Assembly (NCBI GenBank): GCA_014378485.1
Contig: JACMNO010000061.1
Location: forward strand, 186,001-250,000
From: Bacteroidia bacterium
GTDB lineage: Bacteria; Bacteroidota; Bacteroidia; B-17B0; Aurantibacillaceae
DNA: 64,000 nt
Direction of reading: 5' to 3'
The notes beneath the pieces are model-generated. The model was not told where the DNA came from and did not search any database. It worked only from the letters and a program-made list of their open reading frames with translations. Position 1 is the stretch's first letter, and every line of letters starts with the position of its first letter. Both the position numbers and the translations under genes were made by a program. Positions 46,894 to 55,412 of this stretch are shown here, in pieces.

Positions 46894-49344
46894 TCACTTT
46901 TTCATTTGACTATCTAACCTAGCTTTTTCTGAATCATTACTCTGAACTTGGCGGTTGTCAATTTTCAGTTTTCCGAATTTATAAATTACAGAAAACGAAA
47001 TTCTTTTTGTGTCTTTTACTCCTTTATAAAAGTTATTTTGACTTTGAAACTGAATTACGGTTGTATAATTGTTTGTTTGAAAAATATCCGAAAAAGTTAA
47101 ATTGAAAGTTAACTTGTCTTTGAAATAAGTTTTTTTTAAACCTAAATCGACCCACCAAAAATTAGAGCTTTTAGCTGTACTATAAATTGTTGGGCTAAAA
47201 TAATAACCATTTACCATTAATTTATACTTTTTAAAAAGTAAGAAGTCATTATTTATAACCGCCTGATAGGCAATATGAGTGCGATTAAACGACGTATTAT
47301 TAACGTTACCTTTAAATGTTTGAGTATAAATGTCACTTGAGACACTTGTATTCCACCACGAACGTATTTCTTTTTGATAATACAAACTGTAATAGATTAC
47401 CGTGTAACTGTTGATGTTTTTCATTGTATTTGTTACCAAATTCGTACTATCTAATTTTAAATCAATATTAACAATGCTATTATTATTAACAGAATAGCCA
47501 ATGGTATTATAGATTGTTTGATTGTAAACATAAGCTAAAGAAGCATTGTAATTTATTACGGGAACTAAAAATGGATTTCCTTTTGATGCACTAAAATAAT
47601 CATCATAAGAAACATAAGGATTTATATCGTTATAACTTGGTCTTTCTATTCGTTTTGATAAACTTAGTTGTAAGGTATGTTTATCTGATTTATGATAGTC
47701 TATAGATATGTTGGGGAAAAAGTTAAAATAATTTCTAGTAAGCTTAAACAAAGCTTCATCTTTTGCAGCAACAATTGTTTTTTCAAACCTACTACCTAAT
47801 TGAACTGTAGCGATTTTGTATTCTTTTTTAAAATTTATGTATCCGGCATAAATATTTTCGTTGTAGGTAAAATTGTTTGATAAAGAACTATCTTTTTCAA
47901 AATTATTAGTTGTAACATTTTTTCTTTCAAATATATAGCTGTTTTTATTTTGAACTGTAGTTACTTTAATCCCAGATTCTAAAGTTACACCACCCATAAT
48001 TTTTTTAGTAAAATCAAGCTTTTGTGTAAATAATTGAAACCTTGAATTAGTGTTACTTTTAAACGTCTTTTCGGGCTGAGCAATTAAATCATTTTGAGTA
48101 AAAAAAAGGTTTTCATTTAATTTATTCTTTTTTTCCTTAAAATCTGAATAATCGGCAGCGAAATTAAGCACAGTACCTAATGTATCAAATTTGTGTTCTG
48201 CGTTTACATTATAATTGGGATTAGAAAAATTATCAGCTAATTGAAGCGATGATGTCGTATAACTATAAGGGTAAATGCTATACCCAGTTACATTGTTTCT
48301 TGAAATGTTTGAAGAAGGCGCAGAAGTTATGCCACCAGATATTAAAAAACCAATTGTATTATTTTTATTAACATAATAATCTGTGCCCAAACTATAATGA
48401 TATAATTGTTGAGTTTTTTTTACACTACCGTTTTGTTTAAGATATGTAAGTGAACCCAAATTATTAAGGTCTTGATTAAACTGATAATCAGTATTGAAAA
48501 TTCTATTGCCATAGCCAAAATTGCTAAAAATTGCTAGTTTGTTAAACTTATAATTAATTGAACCATCAATACTACCACGATAAAAATCGCCTTTATTGAT
48601 ATTTGAATTAACAGAGCCACTTAGCCCCATTACTTTAACTTTTTTAGATACAATATTTATTAAACCACCTGATCCTTCGGAATCATATTTAACTGATGGA
48701 TTTTTCATGATTTCTATTTTACTAACAAGTTCTGCATTCATACCCATTAATATCGAAATTAATTGTTCGTTTGAAATACGTTGAAGTTGTCCATTTATCA
48801 TAACTCTTAAAGCACCTTTGCCACTTAAAATTATGTTATTTTGATTATCAATAAATACACCTGGGATTTTTTTTATTAAATCAAATACTGTATTTCCAGA
48901 AGTTAAAGGACTATTTTCAACATTCATTATCATCATTCCATCTTTCATTTCAATTGTTTTTTTCATAGCAACAACAGAAACTTCATTTAATTTGATGGCA
49001 TTTGATTTTACAATAATAGTTTGGACATTATAATTAGATAAACTATCAAATATAAATGGATTATAATACCCTTCTTTGAATCCAATTGAAAAAACTTTTA
49101 TAAGATAATTACCTGCTTGAATATTTTCAAAAACAAATTGTCCGTTTTCGCTCGTAATGCTGCCTTTTACAATACTACTGTCTGACGATTTAACTAATGC
49201 TAATGTGCAATATGATAAAGGAGTATTTGTAGTATCTACTACATTTCCAATTATTTTAAATTGCGCATTGACTTTACTAAATGAATTTACAAATAATACA
49301 CATAAAATTATTTTTATGAAAGTGAAATTATTTGAAAGGTGCAT
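46894..49344 (-). CDS. TonB-dependent-receptor-like outer-membrane barrel with carboxypeptidase-type N-domain
   Basis: An 816-residue protein. Signal peptide at about 10-27 (ending SKVNAQ), then a carboxypeptidase-regulatory-like domain (about 28-115; FKIIGNVVDTTNTPLSYCTLALVKSSDSSIVKGSITSENGQFVFENIQAGNYLI). A plug domain follows (about 120-240; GNTVFDLIKKIPGVFIDNQNNIILSGKGALRVMINGQ, GSGGLINIV), then a beta barrel of the OMP_b-brl_3 type to the C-terminus. Probably imports or binds an unknown ligand. It is a lone gene, convergent with cheB2 across 226 bases in which I see no gene. Confidence 0.9.
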   Translation of the reverse strand: MHLSNNFTFIKIILCVLFVNSFSKVNAQFKIIGNVVDTTNTPLSYCTLALVKSSDSSIVKGSITSENGQFVFENIQAGNYLIKVFSIGFKEGYYNPFIFDSLSNYNVQTIIVKSNAIKLNEVSVVAMKKTIEMKDGMMIMNVENSPLTSGNTVFDLIKKIPGVFIDNQNNIILSGKGALRVMINGQLQRISNEQLISILMGMNAELVSKIEIMKNPSVKYDSEGSGGLINIVSKKVKVMGLSGSVNSNINKGDFYRGSIDGSINYKFNKLAIFSNFGYGNRIFNTDYQFNQDLNNLGSLTYLKQNGSVKKTQQLYHYSLGTDYYVNKNNTIGFLISGGITSAPSSNISRNNVTGYSIYPYSYTTSSLQLADNFSNPNYNVNAEHKFDTLGTVLNFAADYSDFKEKKNKLNENLFFTQNDLIAQPEKTFKSNTNSRFQLFTQKLDFTKKIMGGVTLESGIKVTTVQNKNSYIFERKNVTTNNFEKDSSLSNNFTYNENIYAGYINFKKEYKIATVQLGSRFEKTIVAAKDEALFKLTRNYFNFFPNISIDYHKSDKHTLQLSLSKRIERPSYNDINPYVSYDDYFSASKGNPFLVPVINYNASLAYVYNQTIYNTIGYSVNNNSIVNIDLKLDSTNLVTNTMKNINSYTVIYYSLYYQKEIRSWWNTSVSSDIYTQTFKGNVNNTSFNRTHIAYQAVINNDFLLFKKYKLMVNGYYFSPTIYSTAKSSNFWWVDLGLKKTYFKDKLTFNLTFSDIFQTNNYTTVIQFQSQNNFYKGVKDTKRISFSVIYKFGKLKIDNRQVQSNDSEKARLDSQMKK

Positions 49345-49763
49345 TATAGTTTTAGCATTGATAATATTTAAAAATAAGATTTTAAATATTATTGAATTTA
49401 TTGTTGTATTTTTTTAACAATAATATAGTTATTTCTATTCGCAATATTATAATGTATTATGCCAGTTCATGAGAACCATCCAAATTTATTTGATGTGGAA
49501 AATAATTTGGGTATTTAAGGTAAGTTTGGGTTTTATATCTTACTTCTCTTTCGTTACGAATCAAACTTTGGTTTTCATTTTAAATAATCTGAACGGCAAT
49601 CTATGATAAATACTAAATTTAGTAATTATCCTAATTAAAGGATTTTAATTATATTTGAGAAGTAATCTGTATTATCGAATTCTGATTCAACTATGTTTCA
49701 TCTGAATTAGTTTAATTTTATTAAATGTAATGTTATCAATGCAAAACAAGAATAATCTTGACT
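49345..49763. other. Divergent 419-base intergenic region
   Basis: AT-rich region between the receptor gene (minus) and the DUF6913-dapA pair (plus). It holds a 14-bp perfect palindrome (TACTAAATTTAGTA, 49611-49624), a promoter-like TATATTTG (49650-49657) and a 19-codon open frame at 49459-49518 that may be chance. No RNA gene was recognised. Confidence 0.5.
49650..49657 (+). promoter_or_regulatory. Candidate Bacteroidota -7 promoter element
   Basis: TATATTTG matches TAnnTTTG exactly, about 107 bases before the DUF6913 gene start. No convincing -33 TTG is present at the usual distance. A 14-bp palindrome lies 26 bases upstream. Confidence 0.35.
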
Positions 49764-50318
49764 ATGCTAGAACTGACAATAAACAAAATGTCCCTACTCA
49801 ATAACATATCTACCTATTTACTTTCTAAAAAAGAATCACGCCTTGACGTGATAAAAATTGCACATCAATTTGTGTCCTGGAACCAACTGTCAAAAGTATT
49901 GATCATTGCCTGCGACAATCAATTAAGTGATATCGTTGATTTTATCAATACGTGTCAGAAAGATAAGATCTCTGTTCATGTTGCTGTTATTTGTAACGGC
50001 AAACAAGAGCAGGTACCTAAACCACATTTCGAACATACTATTTTTGATAAAAAGCAATTCAGTTTTTTTGAGGTGCCAACAGATAAGGCTTTGCAAAAAT
50101 TGAATACAACTTTTGATGTATTAATTAACATGGGAACGATAGAACAAATAAAATCTTTAGCATTAAGTAAATTACTAGCTGCTAAATGTAAGATAGCTAA
50201 TTTTGAGAATCCGGCTTTTGATATTACCATAAATACTAATAAAACAATGAATAGTTCCGAATACTTAAAACAAGTAATAGTATATTTGAATATGATTAAA
50301 CCAACAAAAAACTCATGA
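49764..50318 (+). CDS. DUF6913-like protein
   Basis: A 184-residue cytoplasmic protein read from the ATG at 49764; a TTG two codons earlier also exists. It has a Rossmann-like alternating pattern (KVLIIACDNQLSDIVDFINTC, ISVHVAVICNGK, FDVLINMG) and ends in KCKIANFENPAFDITINTN, a pattern I associate with the Bacteroidota family DUF6913 that lies beside dapA. Its last 4 bases overlap the dapA start (ATGA), so translation is coupled. Function unknown; a link to lysine or cell-wall precursor synthesis is suggested only by position. Confidence 0.7.
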   Translation: MLELTINKMSLLNNISTYLLSKKESRLDVIKIAHQFVSWNQLSKVLIIACDNQLSDIVDFINTCQKDKISVHVAVICNGKQEQVPKPHFEHTIFDKKQFSFFEVPTDKALQKLNTTFDVLINMGTIEQIKSLALSKLLAAKCKIANFENPAFDITINTNKTMNSSEYLKQVIVYLNMIKPTKNS

Positions 50319-51193
50319 AACAAGCATTAAATTTTACTGGTACAGGTGTGGCTATCGTAACACCATTTACTACAAAAGCAGAAATTGATTTTCCTGCATT
50401 AACCAAATTAGTGGAATATTTAATTAAGGGCCGTGTTGAATATATTGTAGTGATGGGTACAACCGGTGAAACAGCGACTTTATCCAAAGAAGAAAAGCAA
50501 CAAGTGATTTCACATATTGTGAAGGTAAATAAAAAACGTCTTCCTTTAGTTTTGGGAGTAGGGGGTAATAATACCGCTGAATTAGTAGATCAGTTGAATA
50601 AAGACAAGTTAAGTGATTTTGATGCGATCCTTTCTGTTTCTCCATATTATAATAAACCATCCCAGGAAGGCATTTACCAGCATTACAAAGCCATTTCAAA
50701 AGCCAGTCCATTGCCAATTATTTTATATAATGTGCCGGGACGCACGGCTTCTAATATTGCATGGGATACAACTATTCGTTTGGCAACAGAGTTTAAAAAT
50801 ATCATCGCTATTAAAGAAGCCAGTGGAAATGTTGAGCAGGTCATGAAGATCATCAAACATCGTCCTGATAATTTTTTAATCATCAGTGGTGATGATAATC
50901 TGACACTTCCTTTAATTGCAAGCGGGGCAGATGGTGTAATCTCCGTGGTGGCAAACGCATATCCTAAAGATTACAGTGATATGGTTCGGTCGGCTTTGAT
51001 TCATGATTTTAAAGCCGCACAAAAATTACATTACAAATTATTGGAGATCACCGAGCAATTGTTTGCAGATGGAAATCCGGGCGGAGTAAAAGTTGTGTTG
51101 GCTCAAAAAAATATCACGAAGCCAACGGTTCGTTTACCATTGGTAGAGCCGAATGATACAGTGAAAGCAAAATTGAAAAAGATCGCTTATTAA
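50315..51193 (+). CDS. dapA: 4-hydroxy-tetrahydrodipicolinate synthase
   Basis: A 292-residue TIM-barrel aldolase. GTTGETATLSKEE gives the Thr pair of the pyruvate site, PYYNKPSQEG and ILYNVPGRTA give the catalytic Tyr and Arg, and IIAIKEASGN gives the Schiff-base Lys. It condenses pyruvate with aspartate semialdehyde in the diaminopimelate/lysine pathway. N-acetylneuraminate lyase is a relative, but the motifs and length fit DapA. It overlaps the DUF6913 gene by 4 bases. Confidence 0.95.
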   Translation: MKQALNFTGTGVAIVTPFTTKAEIDFPALTKLVEYLIKGRVEYIVVMGTTGETATLSKEEKQQVISHIVKVNKKRLPLVLGVGGNNTAELVDQLNKDKLSDFDAILSVSPYYNKPSQEGIYQHYKAISKASPLPIILYNVPGRTASNIAWDTTIRLATEFKNIIAIKEASGNVEQVMKIIKHRPDNFLIISGDDNLTLPLIASGADGVISVVANAYPKDYSDMVRSALIHDFKAAQKLHYKLLEITEQLFADGNPGGVKVVLAQKNITKPTVRLPLVEPNDTVKAKLKKIAY

Positions 51194-51281
51194 GATTAAG
51201 GTGTTGCATTTTGCGAAACCTTAAAAATTTAAATATGGCAAAGAATATCAGATATAATAAGACCTAACGAGGTACTTATAA

Positions 51282-51316
51282 ATAACCTATTTGTTTTAAG
51301 AAAACAAATAGGTTAT
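51282..51316 (+). terminator. Perfect 16-bp hairpin between dapA and the thiosulfate module
   Basis: ATAACCTATTTGTTTT (51282-51297), loop AAG, exact complement at 51301-51316. It lies 38 bases before the first YeeE gene. It has no T-run on the plus strand, so it is either a weak terminator of dapA or a leader structure of the next operon. A 10-codon frame (51235-51267) precedes it. Confidence 0.6.
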
Positions 51317-51353
51317 AAAATTCCTAAAAATAAATAATTTATATAAGAAGCCC

Positions 51354-51917
51354 ATGTTAGAATTATTAAAACAACCCTGGCCCTGGTACATTGCTGGTGC
51401 GCTCATTGGCTTAACGGTTCCGGCCCTTTTATTAATCGGAAATAAATCTTTTGGAGTTTCCTCATCCCTTCGGCATATCTGTGCAGCCTGTTTCCCGGGA
51501 GATATCACATTTTTTAAATACGATTGGAAAAAAGAAGCATGGAATTTATTCTTTGTTGGTGGAGTTGCTGTTGGTGGAGTAATCGCCACATATATATTGA
51601 CTAATCCCAACCCTATGATAATTGCCGAAAGCACCAAGGAAGCATTATTGGCTAATAATGTGAGAGACTTTGAACATTTATTACCAACCGATATTTTTAG
51701 TTGGGAAAGTTTACTAACTCTTCGCGGATTTATTTTCATGGTTGTTGGTGGTTTTTTAGTTGGCTTTGGAACTCGTTATGCCGGTGGTTGCACCAGTGGC
51801 CATGCCATTATGGGTTTATCCAATTTACAATGGCCTTCATTAATTGCTACCTGTTGTTTTATGGCAGGTGGCTTTGCCATGACATGGCTGATTTTACCTT
51901 TTTTATTAAACCTTTGA
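51354..51917 (+). CDS. YeeE/YedE half-transporter, first subunit
   Basis: A 187-residue membrane protein with about four or five TM helices. TRYAGGCTSGHAIMGLS contains the conserved Cys146 of the YeeE/YedE (TsuA, thiosulfate uptake) family, and AACFPGD holds further Cys residues. In this lineage the transporter is split over two genes; the second half follows after 10 bases. It moves thiosulfate or a sulfur equivalent across the inner membrane. The following cytochrome and SoxB-like genes support thiosulfate as the substrate. Confidence 0.9.
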   Translation: MLELLKQPWPWYIAGALIGLTVPALLLIGNKSFGVSSSLRHICAACFPGDITFFKYDWKKEAWNLFFVGGVAVGGVIATYILTNPNPMIIAESTKEALLANNVRDFEHLLPTDIFSWESLLTLRGFIFMVVGGFLVGFGTRYAGGCTSGHAIMGLSNLQWPSLIATCCFMAGGFAMTWLILPFLLNL

Positions 51918-51927
51918 TAATTAAATC

Positions 51928-52428
51928 ATGACAACAGAAAATTTAAAAAATGTAGAAAATGATGAGTTTGAAATAAAGGCAACATGTATTAATAATTCGG
52001 AAATTAAAAAACCATGGACCGCAAATTTAGTGTATGCGTTCATTGGAATTTTATTCGGGATTGTGTTTGTAAAAGCAGAGATCGTGAGTTGGTTTCGTAT
52101 CCAGGAAATGTTTCGATTCGAATCCTTTCACATGTATGGTGTTATTGGAACAGCGGTTGTGGTGGGAATGATCTCTGTTTTTATCATTAAAAAATTTAAT
52201 CTCAAAACCAAAGATGGAGAACATGTCATTCTTACCCCTAAAACTTTTAATAAAGGACAGATAATCGGTGGATTAATATTTGGTCTTGGTTGGGCCATTA
52301 CAGGCGCATGTCCGGGTCCTTTGTTTGCGCAAATAGGAAGCGGTTTCACGGTAGTGATCATCACTTTTTTAAGTGCCTTAGCCGGAACATGGGTTTATGG
52401 TTATTTTAAAGATAAATTGCCGCATTAA
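51928..52428 (+). CDS. YeeE/YedE half-transporter, second subunit (DUF6691-like)
   Basis: A 166-residue membrane protein with about four TM segments and the motif GWAITGACPGPLFAQIGSG, with Cys128, the counterpart of the GGCTSGH motif in the first half. A soluble N-terminal stretch of about 30 residues precedes the first helix. It sits 10 bases after the first half and 6 bases before the cytochrome gene. The two halves probably form one channel with two reactive Cys relays. Thiosulfate is the most likely cargo, by family and context. Confidence 0.88.
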   Translation: MTTENLKNVENDEFEIKATCINNSEIKKPWTANLVYAFIGILFGIVFVKAEIVSWFRIQEMFRFESFHMYGVIGTAVVVGMISVFIIKKFNLKTKDGEHVILTPKTFNKGQIIGGLIFGLGWAITGACPGPLFAQIGSGFTVVIITFLSALAGTWVYGYFKDKLPH

Positions 52429-52434
52429 TAGTTT

Positions 52435-53535
52435 ATGGAGCAGGAACAAAACGATGATAAACATAATTACGCAGAAGTAATTTCAAAACTGATCAATGTC
52501 ATCATTGCTTTAATATTTATTATTGTTGTACTTTCTGTTTTATTGTATAATTACCTACCTGAATATACTCCCGCAGAAAAACCAACGATGGATATTCCTC
52601 AGGCTGATTCCAATGGTAACTTTACGGAAGCTGGAAAACTTCAAGCTTTAAAACAAATTGATACGACGAGCTATTGGAAGGCACCGGAGGAATTAACATT
52701 GGTTGAGGGAGAAAAAGAAATGGTTTTGTATGGCAAAGAATTAATTGCTCATACCGCAATATATTTTGGAGAAAAAGGAACCATATCGAAATTTTCAACC
52801 AATGGAATGAATTGTCAGAACTGCCATTTGAGCGCAGGCACTGTTGTGTTTGGTAATAATTACAGCGCCGTTGCTTCTACGTATCCTAAATACAGAGCTC
52901 GCTCCGGAAAAACTGAAAATATTTACAAGAGAGTGAATGATTGCTTTGAGCGAAGCTTAAACGGAAAAGCTTTGGATACCCTTTCTAAAGAAATGCAGGC
53001 AATTACAGCTTACATTCAGTGGATTGGTAAAGACGTGCCAAAAGGAAACAAACCTGCGGGATCCGGATTCAAAGAATTGGCTTTTATGAAACGCGCTGCT
53101 GATCCGAAAAAAGGATATCAGGTATATGTTGATAAATGTCAGTCTTGCCACCAGGTTAATGGTGAAGGATTAATGAATGGTGAAAAAACGGCATTTACTT
53201 ATCCTCCGTTATGGGGATCTCACAGCTATAATGATGGTGCAGGATTATACCGACTATCGAGCTTTGCGAGGTTTGTAAAATACAATATGCCACAGGGCGT
53301 TACTCACAATAATCCACAGCTTACAGATGAGGACGTCTGGGATGTAGCGGCTTTCGTTAATTCTCAGCCACGCCCTGAAAAAAATATTTCCAAAGATTGG
53401 CCAAAGATTAGTGAAAAACCATTTGATCATCCTTTCGGGCCTTACGCTGATGGCTTTGATGAAACTCAACATAAGTATGGTCCATTTAATGTAATAAAAG
53501 ATAAACTAGCCTTGTTAGCCAATGGAAAAAAATGA
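52435..53535 (+). CDS. Di-haem cytochrome c, TsdA-like thiosulfate dehydrogenase
   Basis: A 366-residue protein with an N-terminal membrane anchor (about 17-40) and two haem c sites, CQNCH (127-131) and CQSCH (235-239). NGMNCQNCHLSAGTVVFGNNYSAVASTYPKYRARSG and FERSLNGKALDTLSKEMQAITAYIQWIGKDVPKG match the TsdA family, which couples two thiosulfates to tetrathionate or acts in reverse. It is anchored facing the periplasm. Its last 14 bases overlap the SoxB-like gene. The direction of the reaction in this organism is unknown; SoxA was considered but the layout fits TsdA better. Confidence 0.85.
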   Translation: MEQEQNDDKHNYAEVISKLINVIIALIFIIVVLSVLLYNYLPEYTPAEKPTMDIPQADSNGNFTEAGKLQALKQIDTTSYWKAPEELTLVEGEKEMVLYGKELIAHTAIYFGEKGTISKFSTNGMNCQNCHLSAGTVVFGNNYSAVASTYPKYRARSGKTENIYKRVNDCFERSLNGKALDTLSKEMQAITAYIQWIGKDVPKGNKPAGSGFKELAFMKRAADPKKGYQVYVDKCQSCHQVNGEGLMNGEKTAFTYPPLWGSHSYNDGAGLYRLSSFARFVKYNMPQGVTHNNPQLTDEDVWDVAAFVNSQPRPEKNISKDWPKISEKPFDHPFGPYADGFDETQHKYGPFNVIKDKLALLANGKK

Positions 53536-55246
53536 TCTGAATACAGAAAAAAAAGCAGCCACAGATCGCCGTGATTTTTTAAAAAAATCTGCACTGGTTA
53601 GCTTAGCAGCAGTCTTTAATCCTGTATCCGGTTTTTCTGCATCGGAGCGTTTATCTGAAATAGAGAAAATGGGTGAGATAAGCCCTGTTCCCGGTTCTCA
53701 GACCATTACGATTCTCATCACCACGGATATTCATTCGCAATTAAACACGCATGATGAATTTTTCTGGGAAAACAACCTGGCCGTTTATAAGAAACGTGGT
53801 GGCATGGCTGTATTAAAAACTATGGTTGACACCTTCCGGAGACAAAACCTCAATACAATATTATATGATGGCGGAGATTTCTTTCACGGGCACGCGGTTG
53901 CCTCTCTTACAGAGGGCGAAGCTATGATTCCTATTTTTAATAAAATGGGTTATGATTTAATGCTTCCAGGTAACTGGGAAGTAGTTTACAAGAAAAAGAA
54001 AATGCTTTATGATATGGGTCATGCCAACGCGGTAAAGATCTGCGCCAATATGTATCATCAAACAAGCGATGAAGATAATAATACATTGGTGTATCAGCCG
54101 TATTGGGTTAAATACATTGGCGGTATCAAGATCGGGATAATTGGTTACACCGATCATCTCATTCCTAAACGTCAGTCTCCTGCCTATAGTGAAGGTTTGC
54201 GTTTTGAACATGCCGATAAAAACCTGGCGAAGTATGTGAAATACTTAAAAGAAGTGGAAGGCTGCGCAGTAATTTTAACAGCCACACACATGGGTTTGGC
54301 GCAACAGGTTGGGTTAGCTAATAACCCGGTTGCAGAAGGAGTTGATTTTATTTTAGGAGCAGATACTCACGAACGCGTCCGAGAACCGATTCAAGGAAAG
54401 TATACCAAAGTGATAGAATGTGGTGCCTTTGGCTCATTTTTAGGCAAGTTGGACCTGGTGGTCAAAGATGGTAAACTGATTGACTCCGCTTACCGTTTAT
54501 TGGATGTGGATCCTGCGAAATATCCCGCTGATAAAAACATGCAATCAATGATTGATAAAGCTTATGAGCCATTTAAAGCAGAACTGGATCGGGTGATAGG
54601 AACCAGCAAAACTCCGCTGGTACGTTATTTTGTGATTGAAACTCCTATGGATAATTTAATTACGGATGCCATTATGTGGAAATTTAAACCTGACATTGCT
54701 TTATCTAACGGTTTCCGATTTTGCCAGCCTTTAGCGGTTGATCCGAAAACAGCAGTGGCTACTATTACCAAAGAGTTTTTATGGAACATGCTTCCGGTGA
54801 ACAGTGAGGCAAAAATAGGGAAGGTTACAGGCAAGCAATTATGGGATTGGTTGGAAAAAGAATTGCAGAATGCATTTGCAAAAGATCCATCCAAGCGTTT
54901 TGGCGGATGGTTTGTCCGTTTCAGCGGTATGGAAGTAAATTTTACCATTGCCAATGAAACAGGTAAACGTGTGAACGGTGTCAAAATAGCAGGACAACCA
55001 TTAGATTTTGCAAAAGAATATAGCATCATTGCCTGTGAGCGGGAAGGCGATCCGGAGGATACTTTGTGCAGGGTAGAAAAGGTTAAAGACCCAAAACGGT
55101 TAACGGTATTATTGCATGATGTGATCGAGGAATATTTAAAAGTGAATTCTCCTGTATCACCAAAACTCGAAGGACGTTCTACTGCCACCGATGAACCGAA
55201 TACCTTACTGACACAATTAAGAGGAACAACTTATGAGTTCAGGTAA
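53522..55246 (+). CDS. SoxB-like thiosulfohydrolase / 5'-nucleotidase-family protein
   Basis: A 574-residue protein with a Tat signal (RRDFLKK at 16-22, then ALVSLAAVF). The calcineurin-like metal site shows TTDIHSQL (Asp69, His71), DGGDFFHG (Asp119) and PGNWEVVY (Asn151). In ordinary 5'-nucleotidases the last motif is GNHE; SoxB has GHWEFTY, so the Trp here favours SoxB. The C-terminal half is the nucleotidase C-domain (about 350-560). SoxB releases sulfate from thiosulfate bound to SoxYZ. No soxYZ, soxA or soxX is nearby, so its carrier is unknown. The start lies inside the cytochrome gene. Confidence 0.82.
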   Translation: MEKNDLNTEKKAATDRRDFLKKSALVSLAAVFNPVSGFSASERLSEIEKMGEISPVPGSQTITILITTDIHSQLNTHDEFFWENNLAVYKKRGGMAVLKTMVDTFRRQNLNTILYDGGDFFHGHAVASLTEGEAMIPIFNKMGYDLMLPGNWEVVYKKKKMLYDMGHANAVKICANMYHQTSDEDNNTLVYQPYWVKYIGGIKIGIIGYTDHLIPKRQSPAYSEGLRFEHADKNLAKYVKYLKEVEGCAVILTATHMGLAQQVGLANNPVAEGVDFILGADTHERVREPIQGKYTKVIECGAFGSFLGKLDLVVKDGKLIDSAYRLLDVDPAKYPADKNMQSMIDKAYEPFKAELDRVIGTSKTPLVRYFVIETPMDNLITDAIMWKFKPDIALSNGFRFCQPLAVDPKTAVATITKEFLWNMLPVNSEAKIGKVTGKQLWDWLEKELQNAFAKDPSKRFGGWFVRFSGMEVNFTIANETGKRVNGVKIAGQPLDFAKEYSIIACEREGDPEDTLCRVEKVKDPKRLTVLLHDVIEEYLKVNSPVSPKLEGRSTATDEPNTLLTQLRGTTYEFR

Positions 55247-55249
55247 TGT

Positions 55250-55343
55250 GGGCGTTACCCTCCTGTCGTCGGGTCAGGCTTTCCGTTACAATCTTTTTGC
55301 AAGAGGCAAGCAAAAAAGGATTTTCTCTGCAATCCTTAACGCG
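55250..55343 (+). repeat. Dispersed GGGCG..GCG element, copy C
   Basis: Begins 4 bases after the SoxB-like stop with GGGCGTTACCC and contains GGCTTTCCGTTACAATCTTT, later AAAAAGGATTTTC and CAATCCTTAACGCG. Two further copies, in opposite orientations, lie at 63139-63243 and 63279-63375. A 61-codon frame here is spurious. Confidence 0.8.
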
Positions 55344-55412
55344 TTTCTTAAATTTATTATATTTACTTCCAAACACTCAATTTCAAAAACTCAATAACTT
55401 AACATTAATACG

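Noticed and set aside
54625-55188. 187-codon minus-strand frame opposite the SoxB-like gene
   Set aside because: No domain, no start context; the opposite strand is a complete, motif-rich enzyme.
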